Shown: positions 9,601 through 21,220 of the stretch, piece after piece
Layout of the letters: each line of letters starts with the position of its first letter
Numbering within the stretch: the first letter of the stretch is position 1
NCBI GenBank assembly: GCA_021018995.1
Contig: CM037588.1
Coordinates: forward strand, 85,533,765 to 85,597,764
DNA: 64,000 nt
Origin: Chloranthus sessilifolius
Taxonomy: Eukaryota > Streptophyta > Magnoliopsida > Chloranthales > Chloranthaceae
Direction: 5' to 3'
Translations under genes and position numbers: made by a program
The notes under the pieces: generated by a model
What the model was told of the DNA's origin: nothing
Seen by the model: only the letters and a program-made list of their open reading frames with translations
Database searches by the model: none

Positions 9601-12443
9601 ATGCTTGAACATGATTGCTCGAACGTGAATGCTTGGACATGAATGCTTGAAAATGAATTCTTGATAGATGAATGCTTGAACATGAATGCTTGAAGATGAG
9701 TGCATGAACCTGAATGCTTGAACATGAATGCCTAAAAATGAATGTTTGAGAGATAGTGAAATGCTTGAACGTGAATGCTTGAAATTGAATGTTGGAACCT
9801 GAAAGCTCGACCGTTATTTCTTGAACGGGAATGCTTGATCGTAATTGCTAGGATGTAAATTCTTGAAGATGAATGCTCGAACATGAATGCTTGTACATGA
9901 ATGCTTAAACCTGAATGCTTGTACCTGAATGCTTGAACGTGATTGCTTAAACATGAATTATTGAATGTGAAGGCTTGAACGAGAATGCCTGGACGCAAAT
10001 ACTTGAACGTGGATGCCTAAATGTGAATACTTGATAGATAGTTACACGCTTAAACTTGAATGCTTGAGTAGGAAATATTGCATGTGATTGCTTGAACGTG
10101 AACGCTTGAACATGATTGCTTGAACGTGAATGCTTGTACCAGAATGCTTGAACGTGATTGCTTGACTGTGAATGCTTGAACCTGAATTCTTGAACGTGAA
10201 TGCTTGAACGTGAATGTTTGAATAGGAATGCTTGAACGTGAGTGCTTAATAGATAGTTACATGCTTGAATGAGAATGCTTGAACGTGAATGCTTGAACAT
10301 GACTACTTGCACGTGAATGCTTGATAGATAGTCACACACTTATATGTGAATGCTTGAACATGATTGCTTGCTCATGAATGCTTAAATGTGAAAGATTTAA
10401 CATGAATGCTTCGACGTGATTGCTTGAACGTGAATGCTTGAACATGAATTCTTGAACTTGAATGCTTTAACATGAATGCTTGATAGATTACGACACGCTT
10501 GAACATGAATGCCTGAACATGAATGCTTGACAGATAGCGACATGTTCGAAAGGGAATGCTTGAACGTGTGAATGCTTGAACATGAATGCTCAAACCGTAA
10601 TGGTTTAACTTGAATGCTTGAACGTGAATGCTGGAACTTGAATGCATGAACATTAATGCCAGAAAATGAATGCTTGAGAGATAGTGAAATGCTTGAACGT
10701 GAAGGCTTGAAATTGAATTCATGAACCTGGATGCTTGAACGTGAATATTGGTATGGGAATGCTTGAACCTGAATGTTTGAACCTGAATGCTTGAACGTTA
10801 TTGCTAGAACGTGAATGCTTGAACATGAATGCTCAAACTTGAATGATCGAACATGAATGCTTGAACATGAATGTATGAACGTGAATGCTTAAACGTGAAT
10901 GCATGAAAATGAATGCTAAATAGATAGTGACATGCTTGGACGTGAATGCTGAAACGTGAATGCTTGAACGTAAATGCTTGTACCTGAAGGCTTGAGTATC
11001 ATTGCTTGAACATGAATACTTGAATGTGAAGGGTGGAACGTGATTGGTTGAACGTGAATGCTTGAACGTGAATGGTTGAACATGGATGCCAGAATGTGAA
11101 TGCTTGATAGATAGTGACACACTTAAACATGAATGCTTGAACATGAATGCTTACACGTGAATGCTTGAACGCTATTGCTTGAACGTGATTGCCTGACCTA
11201 AATACCTGAATGTGAATGCTTGAACATTAATTCTTGAACGTGAAGGCTTGAACATGAACGCTTGAACATGAATGTTTGATAGATAGTGACATGCTTGAAC
11301 ATGAATGCTTTATAGATAGTTACATGCTTGAACGTGAATGCTTGAACGTGTGAATTCTTGAACGTGAATGCTTGAACCTGAATAATTGAACATGAATGCT
11401 TGAACATGAATGATTGAACGCGAATGCTTGATCATCTATGCTTGAACGTGAATGCTTGAACATGAATGCTTGAATGTGAATGTTGGATTGATAGTGAGAC
11501 GCTTTAATGTGAATGCTTGATAAATAGTTACGCGCTTTAATGTGACATGCTTTAATGTGAATGCTTAAATATGAATGCTAGAGCGTCGATGCTTGAATGT
11601 GAATGCTTGATTGATAGTGACATGCTTGAACGTGAATGCTTGCATGTGAGGGCTTGAACGTGATTGCTTGAGCATGAATGCTTGAACATGAATGCTTGAA
11701 AGTTAACGCTTAAGCGTGAATGTTTGATAGATAGTAACACGCTTGAACGTGAATGCTTTAACATGAATGCTTAAACGCGAATTCTGGAATGTGAATGCTT
11801 GAAAATGAATGCTTGAACATGAATGCTTGAATTTGAATGCTTGAAAGTCAATGCTTGAACGTCATTGCTTGAACATGAATGCTTGAAAATGAATGCGTGA
11901 ACGTGGATGCTTGATCGTGCAGGATCGAACGTGAATGGTCAAACATGAATGCTTGATCATGAATGCTTGATCATGAATGCTTGAACCTAATTTCTTGAAA
12001 ATGAATGCTTGATAGATAGTGACATGAACATGAATGCTCGAACATGAATGCTTTAACATGAATGATTGAACATGAATGCTTGAACGTGAATGCTTGAACC
12101 TAAATGGTTGAACCTGAATGCTTGATAGATAGTGAGATGCTTAAACGTTAATGCTTGAAAGTGAATGCTTGAAATTGAATGCTTGAACCTGAATGCTGGA
12201 ACGTGATTGCATGGACATGAATGCTCGAACGTGAATGCTTGAACGTAAATACTTGAAGATGGATCCTTGAAGATGAATGCATGATAGATAGTCACACTTA
12301 AACGTGAATGCTTTAACATGACTTCTTGCTTGTGAATGCTTGAACATGAATGTTTGGTAGATAGTCACATGCTTAAACATGATTGCTTGAACAGGACTCC
12401 TTGCACAGGAATGATTGAACGTGAATGCTTGAACAGGACTTCC
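6677..12443. repeat. 14-bp minisatellite, main block
   Basis: Degenerate tandem copies of GAATGCTTGAACGT (often CAT or CCT in the last bases) fill about 5.8 kb. At intervals a 19-bp variant, TAGATAGTGACACGCTTGA (or ...AGTTACACG...), is added, giving a 33-bp unit. Because 14 is not a multiple of three, the stop-free minus strand reads the same 14-residue repeat (roughly HSRSSIHVQAFTFK) in every frame, which creates many meaningless open frames of 60-180 codons. The array is flanked by the Tat LTR on the left and a truncated chromovirus LTR on the right, and it resumes at 35065 and 37957. Confidence 0.95.
9351..9500. repeat. 75-bp local tandem duplication inside the minisatellite
   Basis: GAATGCAGTATTTATAGTG starts at 9351 and again at 9426. 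The next 55 bases, including CACGCTTTAAATGGAGTGC and ACACGAAAGTTTGAATGTG, are repeated almost exactly. It is a recent expansion of a variant patch within the older array. Confidence 0.85.
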
Positions 12444-14190
12444 CAAGAGGAACCTCAGGCTCTTCCTCGGGTACGTAATCAAGATCAATCTCACAACCCT
12501 GAACTGCCACGTCAGTACCAAGACCTGTGACGTATAGTCAGAGTGAGCTAACCAACAAAGCTCAGTAGAAGAAAGACATCAACAACATTTTTACCTTAAC
12601 TAACATGGTTTTCAAACAATGTATATATCGGAATATAGAGCATCGAAAATCAAATATGCAACTAAGAGCTAAAATTTAATTGTAGAATTTCATAGGCAAA
12701 GTCAGTTTCTAAGTTCTTAAAATAGATTCTAAAGTAGATGCATGATTTCAGTATTTCAGTGTCTCTAACTTCTATATGCAAACTTCAGTAATCTATGACT
12801 TAATCCTCAACTTAAAATACCTTCCGAGTAACTATATCTCAAGAGCAAGAATATAGCCGATGGGAACCCCAACCTACCATCGTCGTTCATGAACCCTATT
12901 TCAGAATGCAACAAGCCCCTGCACTCAGGAGGGTAACTTATGCCAAGAAGTTGTTCACAATATTTTGAGGGGTCATTCAAATGAATCATAAAACAGATGC
13001 AAGTACTAACATAATTCAGATGCAAGTTTCTTATACATATTTCAGATTTCAGATTTTAGAGTTTATATCAGATTTTTAGTTTACAGACGTAATTTAAATG
13101 ACATATGCTAGTTCAAAGATTGTAATTCAAAATATCCATACGAATTAAAATAAAATATAGTTGTAATAAGATTCTCTTACCTCAAAACGTCTCACACAAA
13201 CTGGAGTCCAAACAATGCATAACGGACGGTGTCAAGATCAACAATATAACCTAACACCAATACAGACCATATGTTATGAGTCTGGTAGCATAATAATCAC
13301 ACAATTTAGAAAGAGAAAAGAAAATGAAGACAAAACATCTTTTGTACTTGTGTCAGCATTGATAATCCTCGCACGCACGAGCTACAGTAACTCCACGATC
13401 GAAGCTTCAAAATTTCATGTAAAATTGTGATTTTTCGCCTCATTTTCACCCAACTCAAATCATACACATCCCAAAAGCGAAACCCATATCTAATCCCATA
13501 ATTATAATCAATAAATTTACTCAAAATCATACCTTTTCCCAAGGATTTCCCGATTTGAAAATGAGTCATGCAAACGGAGCTTTCGAAATGAAACTGATGG
13601 ATTTCTTCGACGATTCGTGCCGCGATCGATCCCACGAGTTCACAAGGACGACTCTTATTCATTCCCAATAATCTCAACCTTCCCCAAATGTCAAAAATGA
13701 TCTCAATGTTGATTCAAGTTCGCTCTAAGTTTAATGGATCTCAAATGAGTAAGGTTTTCTAAAGGAGAGGGTTTGGGAATGGATCTCTTACGATGATCGA
13801 TGGCAATGGTTCTTGATGATCAAACAACTCTAAATGCGGCTAGGGTTTTAAGCGGTTGGACTCTCGTCTCTCTCTTTCTTAAGCAATAATGTAACCTAGT
13901 GTAAAACAGGAGGGACTTCTTCTCTTCTAATGGGTTTCTCACATGTTTTAAGCACACTCACACTCCTTAATGTGATAAGCCTCTAATTTTAATATTTCAA
14001 GTCCGATGTTTGAGCAACACACTAGGGGCGATGCACGGCTTCCTCACGAGGGTCCAAACGTGCCCTAAATTAGAATCCATCCGCACAATCACATCTAAAT
14101 AATAATCCAAAACAAATGGCAACGTCGGCTGCCGAACCGAATATGCACACAAGGTTAGTCTAACTCGGGTTTAAAATATGGGTCTTTACA
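12444..14190 (-). repeat. 3' LTR of chromovirus, truncated at its 3' end
   Basis: Aligns with 33237-35064 of the 5' LTR, from CAAGAGGAACCTCAGGCTC to the terminal GGGTCTTTACA. The last ~319 bp (counterpart of 32918-33236, including the terminal CA) are missing and minisatellite sequence is joined directly at 12443/12444. Open frames inside, such as 13306-13677 on the minus strand, are LTR sequence and are not called as genes. Confidence 0.85.
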
Positions 14191-14203
14191 TTCTACCCTC
14201 CTT
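14191..14203 (-). other. Polypurine tract of chromovirus
   Basis: On the minus strand AAGGAGGGTAGAA lies immediately before the LTR start TGTAAAGACCC. This is the expected plus-strand DNA priming site. Confidence 0.7.
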
Positions 14204-14839
14204 AGAAATTTTCGTCCTCGAAAATGTAATGGTAACTTAAGTAAGTGTACGTACGCCCTTATCCTAACGCAAGTTAATCTCAAGGCGAAATCAAACAGTT
14301 TGTAATCCAAAAATAATGGGTCACAGTGCGATAGGTTTTACCAACCATGCTTTTGTAAGGAACCGGGGTTGTAGTAACTTGGATGTACTTCATGTGGCAT
14401 CCCATAATACCATAGAGGTGTTACATCCGTACATGGATGCCAACATTCTAAGTTTCACCCGGTTGAAAAAATAAACCCCACAGTGACTCAAATGTTGCAA
14501 CACATCTCTCACCTTTCTCTCATTAGACCCCATACACTATATCGGTGATTACTCAAACAGAAATTTCAGAGGCCAAAATTGAATACTTATAAAAATGTAA
14601 CCACATACACGGTATACACATGTTCTAACTGATAACACAGTTTCTAATTGATGACAAAAATAATAATGATATCTAAGATTTTATTGTGTGATAGTAGTAG
14701 ATATATGTAATCTCAAAATCATTACCTAAGTAAATTTTATAGTTTAAGAGAAATGCGTTGTTTAAAAAAGAAATAATTTTAAAAGTCAAAGGTACTTAGA
14801 TTTTTCTTACATCTACATAGTTTACGATTTAACTTCACT
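14204..14839 (-). other. Non-coding 3' region of chromovirus
   Basis: AT-rich sequence between the chromodomain and the polypurine tract. I see no coding frame or repeat worth naming. Confidence 0.5.
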
Positions 14840-15284
14840 CGAAAAGTTGTCGAAAATGCTCGTGAATCTCCGCTTCGTGTTCCCAAGTGGTCTCCTCTGA
14901 AGAATGGTTCTGCCACTTCACAAGTACTAAGGGAATACTTTTGGTTCGTAAAATTTGCTCTTTACGATCTAAGATTTGTATCGGCTCCTAAATCATGGAT
15001 AAGTCTTCTCAGAGCTCAATGGGCTAATAGTCCAATACATGAGTCGGGTCCTTCACGTACCCCTGCAACATGGACATGTGAAACACATTATGCATGCCCG
15101 ATAGCTGCGGTGGCAAAGCTACATGGTAAGTGACCTCGCTGACTCGGCCTAAAACCTCAAAAGGTCCAACATAATGCGAACACACTTTGCACGCTTCCCA
15201 AAATGCATTATGCCTTTTGTAGGTGAGATCTTGACAAACACATTGTCTCCCACCTGAGACATAGGGATTAGCTACAAAACACAA
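14840..15284 (-). pseudogene. pol: Integrase C-terminal part and chromodomain
   Basis: The frame 15284-15024 reads the integrase C-terminal fold (KVCSHYVGPFEVLGRVSEV, then HNVFHMSMLQGYVKDPTHVL). It continues past a stop into 14990-14840, where EQILRTKSIPLVLVKWQNHS and EETTWEHEAEIHEHF give a chromodomain. In chromoviruses this module binds methylated histone tails and steers integration to heterochromatin. The aromatic W in VLVKWQ and the TTWE stretch are conserved. It is interrupted by stops and cannot be expressed intact. Confidence 0.8.
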
Positions 15285-15285
15285 T

Positions 15286-16434
15286 TCACCTCAATAATAA
15301 GGCAATCAATGCTATAAAGCTTATCTGAAACTCAACATGGTTCCTTTTAAGATCAGGGTAGCTCTTCTGACGACTCTGAGCAATGCATAGTCTCTCACAG
15401 ATTAACTGAATGGTCTCGGTCATAGTCTCCATGATCTCAGGGCCTAAAATGAGTTTCTCACCCACTTCTTTCCAATTAAGTGGAGACCTGCACCTTCGTC
15501 CAGACAAAGCTTCGTAGGGTGCCATACCGACGCTAGCCTGGTAATTGTTATTATAGGCGTACTCAATCAATGGTAAATGTTGGTCCCATGACCCCTAAAA
15601 ATCCAGCATGCAAGCATGTAACATATCTTCTATAATCTAATTCACTCTCTCAGTCTGCCCATCGATCTGAGGATGAAATGTCGTACTGTAATCAATCCTG
15701 GAACCCATCCCTTCCTGAAATCACTTCCCAAACTAAGATGTGTATATTTGGTCTCTGTCGGATACGATACTGACCAGTATATCATGCAGCCTAACTATCT
15801 CCTTGATATATAACTCTGCGAGCTTGTTGGCAGTATACGATGTATTATAAGGCAGAAAGTGTGCAGACTTAGTCAATCGGTGCACAGTGACCCAGATGGC
15901 ATTGGGCTTCCTCAATGTCCTTGGCAACCCTAAAATAAAGACCATAGAAATGGCCTCCCATTTCCACTCGAGTATCGATAGTGGTTGCAACAGTCCTGTC
16001 AAATTTCGGTGTTTCACCTTTACTTGTTGGCATACAAGACATCTCGAGACATACTCAACGACATCTTTCTTTAAACCCCTCCACCAGAAGCTTTTCTTTA
16101 AGTCATGGTACATCTTGGTACTTCCAGGGTGAATAGCATACATAGACTTATGAGCCTCTTCCAAAATGGTGTCCCGAACCTCAGTACTAATTGGTACGCA
16201 TACTCGGTCTCTAAACAACAAAGTGTCATCATCTTTGATAGAAAAATTTGTCTTACCTCCCCCAATCACATCACATCTGATAGCCATAAGTTTATCATCC
16301 ATCATCTGCAGTCTGCGAATATTCTCATAGAGAGTAGAATGTATCACCAGCGTAGCCATTAACGTACCTAAACCTTTTACGTCAAATCTAGTGCTACTTA
16401 GAGCCGTATCTTCCAATAGAGGCCATCGTCGCAC
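15286..16434 (-). pseudogene. pol: Chromovirus integrase, zinc-binding and catalytic core
   Basis: The 233-codon frame 16434-15733 has the H-H-C-C zinc module (HKSMYAIHPGSTKMYHDL ... CLVCQQVK) followed by the catalytic core. The first catalytic Asp should sit in a 'SMDF' motif but reads AISMVFILGLPRT, so Asp is now Val. The second is present (SDRD). A further frame, 15570-15286, holds the region after the catalytic Glu (EYAYNNNYQASVGMAPYEAL and GRRCRSPLNW). The break between the two frames hides the Glu. Inactive remnant. Confidence 0.8.
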
Positions 16435-17849
16435 CCTTACAGTGAGATGTGATAACTAAGCAAAGAACTTCTGACTTAACGCATCTGCCACTATGTTTGC
16501 TTTCTCGGGGTGGTACTGGATGGCACAATCATAATCTTTTAAGAACTTCATCCATCAACGTTGTCTCATATTCAACTCCTTCTGTGAGAAGAGATACTTG
16601 AGGTTTTTATGATCGGTGAATATATCGAAGGTCTCCCCATAAAGGTAATGCCTCCAGATCTTCAAAGCAAAGATCACTGTAGCCAATTCAAGGTCATGTG
16701 TCTAATAATTCTTCTCATGATCTTTTAGCTGTCTAGACCCTTAAGTAATGACTCTCTCATTCTGGTTATGCACACAGCCTAAACCCCCATATGATGCATC
16801 ACTGTACACTACAAAGCCTCCCCTGCCTGATGGTATAGCAAGTACTGGCACAGTAGTCAATCAGTTCTTGAGTTCCTAAAAACTCTGCTCACACAGCTCT
16901 GTCCAATCAAACTTAGTATTCTTCTTTGTAAGTTGTGTAAGAGAGCCTGATATCTGGGAGAAACTCTCTACAAACCTTCTGTAATAACCAGCCAGACCGA
17001 GGAAACTATGAACCTCTGTAACTATCTTTGACTGTTCCCAATTCATCACTGACTAAATCTTTGTTGGGTCAACCGTAATACCGGTCTCAGAGACAACATG
17101 GCCTAGAAAACTGACTTGCTCAAGCCAAAACTCACACTTGCTAAGTTTTGCATATAACTGATGGTCTCTGAGGGGTTTGTAGAGCCACCCACAGGTGCTG
17201 CTCATGTTCTTCTGACGTTTTTGAATAGATGAGGATGTCAACTATAAAAACTACACAGACTTGTCCAAATGTAACTTGAATATCTGGTTCATCAAATCAA
17301 TAAATGATGCGGGTGCGTTTGTCAACCCAAATGGCATGACCAAGAACTCGTAGTGTCCATATCAGGTTCTGAACACTGTCTTCTAAATGTCTTCAGATTT
17401 AACTTTCAATTGATGGTAGCCTGACCTCAAGTCAATCTTCGAGAAGAACCTTGCTCCCTGCAACTGATCAAACAGATCATCAATTCTAAGAAGCGGATAA
17501 CGGTTCTTAATTGTCCACTTATTTAGCTAGTGGTAATCAATACAAAGCTGCATTGAACCATCTTTCTTCTTCACAAACAAAATCGGTGCTCCCCAGGGTG
17601 ACACACTCGGCCAGATAAAACCCTTATCTAGCTATTCCTGAAGCTACTCTTTCAACTCTTTCAATTCTATAGGCACCATTCTATACGGAGCTTTTGATAC
17701 AGGTTTAGTACCCGGTGCTAATTCAATTGCAAATTCAATCTCTCGGTCAAGTGGTAATCTAGATAGATCTTCAAGGAAAATGTCTAGACACTCACAAGCA
17801 TTCGTAATCTCTTCTCCTCCTTATGATCTTGCAAGTATGCCAGATAACC
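16435..17849 (-). pseudogene. pol: Chromovirus reverse transcriptase and RNase H, heavily degraded
   Basis: Short minus-strand segments give a clear reading. SKAPYRMVPIELKELKE, then [17 protein letters not shown] and LCIDYH, lie near 17690-17530. [12 protein letters not shown] near 17255-17225 is the polymerase active site, where the expected FIDD is [24 protein letters not shown] lies at 17140-17080. Further on, FVVYSDASYGGLGC near 16820-16780 is the start of RNase H. At least a dozen stops and frame changes separate them. The family function is copying element RNA into DNA; this copy cannot. Confidence 0.82.
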
Positions 17850-18242
17850 TTAACACCTATTCTTCATCATACGGTCAGCTTGAATAGCAGAGATAAATAG
17901 TGTCATGCAGGATTTAACTCCACAGAATCGGTAGGATTTTCTCTTTGAAGGGCGAAAGGTTACAATTTTTCGAAGACAATCCTCACTCGCGTGATAAGCA
18001 AATAACCAATCCATCCCTAGTATCACGTCAAACCCTTCCATGCTCAAAATAACCAAATTAGCTACAGTCTCGTGGTCTTCGATCATCATGATCATAGATT
18101 GACACATGGTATTGGTGCTCACTGAGTTACCCGTAGGAACTGACACTGCCAAGATGAAATCAAGGGCCTTTGGAATGATGCCTAACTTCTCAATGAACAA
18201 TGGAGTGACAAAAGAATGGGTAGACACGGGGTCTATCAACAC
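17850..18242 (-). pseudogene. pol: Chromovirus protease domain
   Basis: A 130-codon frame beginning MLIDPVSTHSFVTPLFIEKLG. The family pattern is LIDPGSTHSFVS, so the active-site Asp remains but the following Gly is Val. Downstream, EGFDVILGMDWLFAYHA is the conserved flap and second strand motif of plant gypsy retropepsins. It would cleave Gag-Pol. The frame continues toward the RT through a stop. The domain is readable, but its active-site loop is altered. Confidence 0.8.
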
Positions 18243-18419
18243 TCGTGCTTCGGTTTTGCTTACGTCGCCCTCACGTTGTATAAAAAGGGTACCTTAGAAT
18301 TATACAAGCATTTTAATTAAAATTTTCTAAGCATGTGGTATTCATGCATGACTTATTAAAAGTGTTTATTAAATACAAAGCAATATATAATAGAATAAAG
18401 ATAAAAAGACATCTCAACT

Positions 18420-19124
18420 TTTAATAATACCTTGGATCACATCGTTCGACATTCCAGCTTCCTGAGCCGCCATGGCATAAGCTTGTCCTTGAATAGTAGG
18501 TCGAGTCAATCTTTGAGTAGATGACGAATTAGTTCTTCCTTTGTCCTCTTGAGGATAATCCTTAACCATGTGCCCAATTGTACCACACCGAAAGTATGCT
18601 CTAGTGTTCCTCCTACAATCCTTGGTCTAGTGTGGTTTCCCACACCTTAAACATGAAATGACTGGGGCAGAAGATGCAGCACGTGAGGATCCTTATACCA
18701 CTGACACTCCACTAGCCGTAGAATCCACTGGTCATACGAATTGCACAAGTAAAACCACTATTGGCCTCTGCTAGGAGGTTGGTCTAGAAGAAATTGTTGG
18801 TCTAGAAAATGTAGGTTGAACAGGATTCACCGGTGGCTTCAAAAACTTGGTCCTCTTATTCTCATAAGTACCAGACTGTCCTTGCATACCCCTATCCTTA
18901 TTCTGTTGACTCCTTAGAAACAGCTTTTAAATTTCTTCTTCAACAATGAGGGCCTTTAACATCACTCTCCCATATGTCTCCATCTCCAACATAGATACTC
19001 TCTCTTGTATATTCAGCCTCAGACCCAGCTGAAAATTTCTGGCCTTCATCATATCGGTGACCACATGCTGAGGTGCAAAGCTTGAAAGTCGCATGAACTC
19101 ATCTCCATACTCATGCACTGACAT
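18420..19124 (-). pseudogene. gag: Chromovirus gag, 3' half with degraded zinc knuckle
   Basis: The frame 19124-18927 begins MSVHEYGDEFMRLSSFAP, the second half of the chromovirus gag core, cut from its first half (32148-32738) by the nested Athila. Further on, a low-complexity linker rich in Pro, Ser and Thr leads to YFRCGTIGHMVKDYP near 18596-18551. This is a CCHC knuckle with the first and last Cys changed to Phe and Tyr, so it should no longer hold zinc. Stops interrupt the linker. Confidence 0.8.
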
Positions 19125-19127
19125 TGT
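19123..19127. other. Target-site duplication of nested Athila, left copy (ATTGT)
   Basis: ATTGT precedes the LTR start TGTTGGGG at 19128 and recurs at 32140-32144 after the other LTR. Removing the element and one copy restores the gag reading QGTMSVHEY except for one C-to-T stop (the Q codon reads TAG). Confidence 0.9.
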
Positions 19128-19612
19128 TGTTGGGGTATTTGCCTACCCTTAAATGAGGGTCTAAAATCATCAATAAAACTAGGCAGACACACTCATACAG
19201 ACCTGCAGGTATTCAGGATCTGTTGTAGCAAGCTTTAAAAGAATGGTGAGTATGGGAATGTCCACAGGGAGGTTGGTTAGAAATATGATAAATCTCTAGA
19301 TCTCTGTTAGATCTGGCACCCTAACTATTACTAATTTAGCTAAATGATAGGGGAGAGGTTTGAAATGGATTGTCACTTAAACTAAGATAAAATTAAACAT
19401 AAACTAAATTGGATCACGTTTAGGAGCGTAGATCTTGCAAGGGAAAAGAGTAAAAAGTAGAAAATGGAGAAGAGTAGCTTGGAGGTTGGTTTTCACTGAA
19501 ATCGGATTTGATTAATCATTTTACAGAGGTTTAGAGCACAGAATTCCCTCAACTGGCTATAAGCACAGCTGCATGGTATAAATTCCACTCCAAATCACAG
19601 GATCCACCTGGT

Positions 19613-19768
19613 CTTAAGGCTACGATCTGTCCACTTTAATGGTCACAGGCCATCCTATAGACTTTATCGAATCCATGGATTGTAGCAGATGAATCCAATT
19701 GGATCCTGAGCTTAGATTCATCTTAAGGTTATGATTTGTCCACTTTAATGGTCACAGACCATCCTAGG
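19613..19768 (-). repeat. Duplicated R-U5 motif (TGTGACCATT...GTGGACAG) in nested Athila LTR
   Basis: Two copies, cores at 19629-19648 and 19738-19757 (109 bases apart). On the element strand the core is CTGTGACCATTAAAGTGGAC. The 5' LTR has the same pair near 30600 and 30709, and the plus-strand Athila family has related copies at 45671 and 46098. Confidence 0.8.
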
Positions 19769-20251
19769 GAACTCCTTTAAAGTCAGAGAATCAATTAAAA
19801 CAATTAAAACCACTACAGATGCTGCAATTCCCAGGTCATAAACTCAAGGAATCACAGGAGCATCAGATCGAGGGAGATCAAATGGTATCCAAGAGGTCTA
19901 CCAGTTAAGTGGGTGAGCTGATATACAAACTCCTCTACACAGATCCGATCGATCACCAAATGGAACCAAAGGAAATTTAAATATAATTAAAGCATTAAAA
20001 ATAACATTATCATTACAAACAAGGTCACTCTATAATGGAAATACTATCAGATCTGTAGCCTGTGCAGCTAGGAACCTACAATAGCACTCTTAACCTTACC
20101 CAATTACAGATCTAACTTCGCTCCTCGCTACTCCAAGGGGTTTAGCCAACCATGGTTGGGCTAGAGGAGGGAAATGGAATTTCTCTGTAAGCTCTAATCT
20201 CTAGAATTTTAGCTCCGATCTCGATCCTCTCCAATTGCAATTGGGGGTCTC

Positions 20252-20260
20252 TATATATAG
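20252..20260 (-). promoter_or_regulatory. TATA box in nested Athila 3' LTR
   Basis: The minus strand reads CTATATATAG. The equivalent lies at 31222-31231 in the 5' LTR, about 200 bases downstream of the CGATAGG cluster on the element strand. Confidence 0.6.
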
Positions 20261-20429
20261 CTTTCTCCTCTATTTTTCCCGCCAAAAATCCCTTCTAGAA
20301 GGTTGTCAGAGTTTGTTAGAGTTCTATTAAAGCATGTGGGTTGGTTAGGGCTTTCTAGGGCATCTTTTAGAACCATCGTGTCGGTCACCAAGTGGCTCGG
20401 GTTGCCTGCAGCAGGTCACTGAATCACAG

Positions 20430-20930
20430 CATGTGCATAGCTAAATTTCTGAGAAGTTTTGCACACGATTTCGACAGGTTCAGGAAGCTTTCGACAAGTT
20501 GGAATCAGGCATTTTGGTCCTTTCGCTAGGTTCTCAGATCCGTTTGATAGGTTCTGATAGGATGAATCTTTGGTTAGAGTTTCAACCTTCTTAGTCCTTG
20601 GTTTGGAGTATTCGATAGGTTGGAGAAAGTCTTCGACAGCTTGGAAAACCATTTCGATAGGTTCGGCTCTGCATTCTGGCATTTCGATAGGTTTAAGAAA
20701 CCATTCGATAGGTTCCTTTTACACTTCAGGCAGGTTTTTGATAGGATGGTTTCTTATTTCCTTTCAGCTGCTCAATAGGTTCTGAGATCCTATCGAACTC
20801 CCTAATCCACACGAATTCATTTTCTTCTGCCTTCGGATCCTATTGAAGACCTCTTCAACTGCACGAATTCTTCCTTTCTTTGTTTTCAGCTCCTATCGAA
20901 GTCTTCAGGTGACCAATCGATAGGACGTTC
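20430..20930. repeat. CGATAGG/CCTATCG word cluster in U3 of nested Athila 3' LTR
   Basis: Degenerate copies of TTCGATAGGTT (also TTCGACAGG, TTTGATAGG) and of the inverse CCTATCGAA occur at short, irregular intervals, roughly every 20-60 bases. They stop well before the TATA box. The same cluster is at 31430-31870 in the other LTR. Confidence 0.85.
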
Positions 20931-21198
20931 TTAGCCTATTTTCACTTCCTTCGCCTTGCCCTACTGTGGCCACGCGCTCCAAGAGTCCAGTGATGTGCTA
21001 CCCTCTGGTGTGTTGTTGCTGGGTCTTTCCTGTGCTGTGAGATAGCTCCTTTTTGGGCATTCTTGAGTGCTTTTTTGCATTAGTATCTTCTTTTGTTGCT
21101 GTCTACAAAATGTACTTGACAAAAGCTTATTTGTGTGCTCATAGGTCTATCAATGGTTAGGTTATAGGGTGAAAAGTGGCACTTTTCACCACTTCACA

Positions 21199-21220
21199 CA
21201 CCCCCAAACCTAAGCTTTGC
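21199..21220 (-). other. Polypurine tract of nested Athila
   Basis: The minus strand reads AAAGCTTAGGTTTGGGGGTG directly before the LTR start TGTGAAG. The AGGTTTGGGGG core is the same as in the plus-strand Athila family (44190-44201). Confidence 0.8.

Larger units (their letters stand above)
19128..21198 (-). repeat. 3' LTR of nested Athila
   Basis: About 2071 bp; plus-strand boundaries are TGTTGGGGTA and CACCACTTCACA. It aligns with 30099-32139. It contains a TATA box, a cluster of CGATAGG-type words on the U3 side and two copies of a conserved R-U5 motif. Confidence 0.88.

Noticed and set aside
6677..12443. CRISPR-like repeat array
   Set aside because: Units are contiguous with no unique spacers, in a plant retrotransposon context.
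13306..13677. A 123-codon open frame in the chromovirus 3' LTR, with a partial match at 34219-34443 in the other LTR
   Set aside because: It lies wholly in LTR sequence; the two LTR copies do not preserve the frame.
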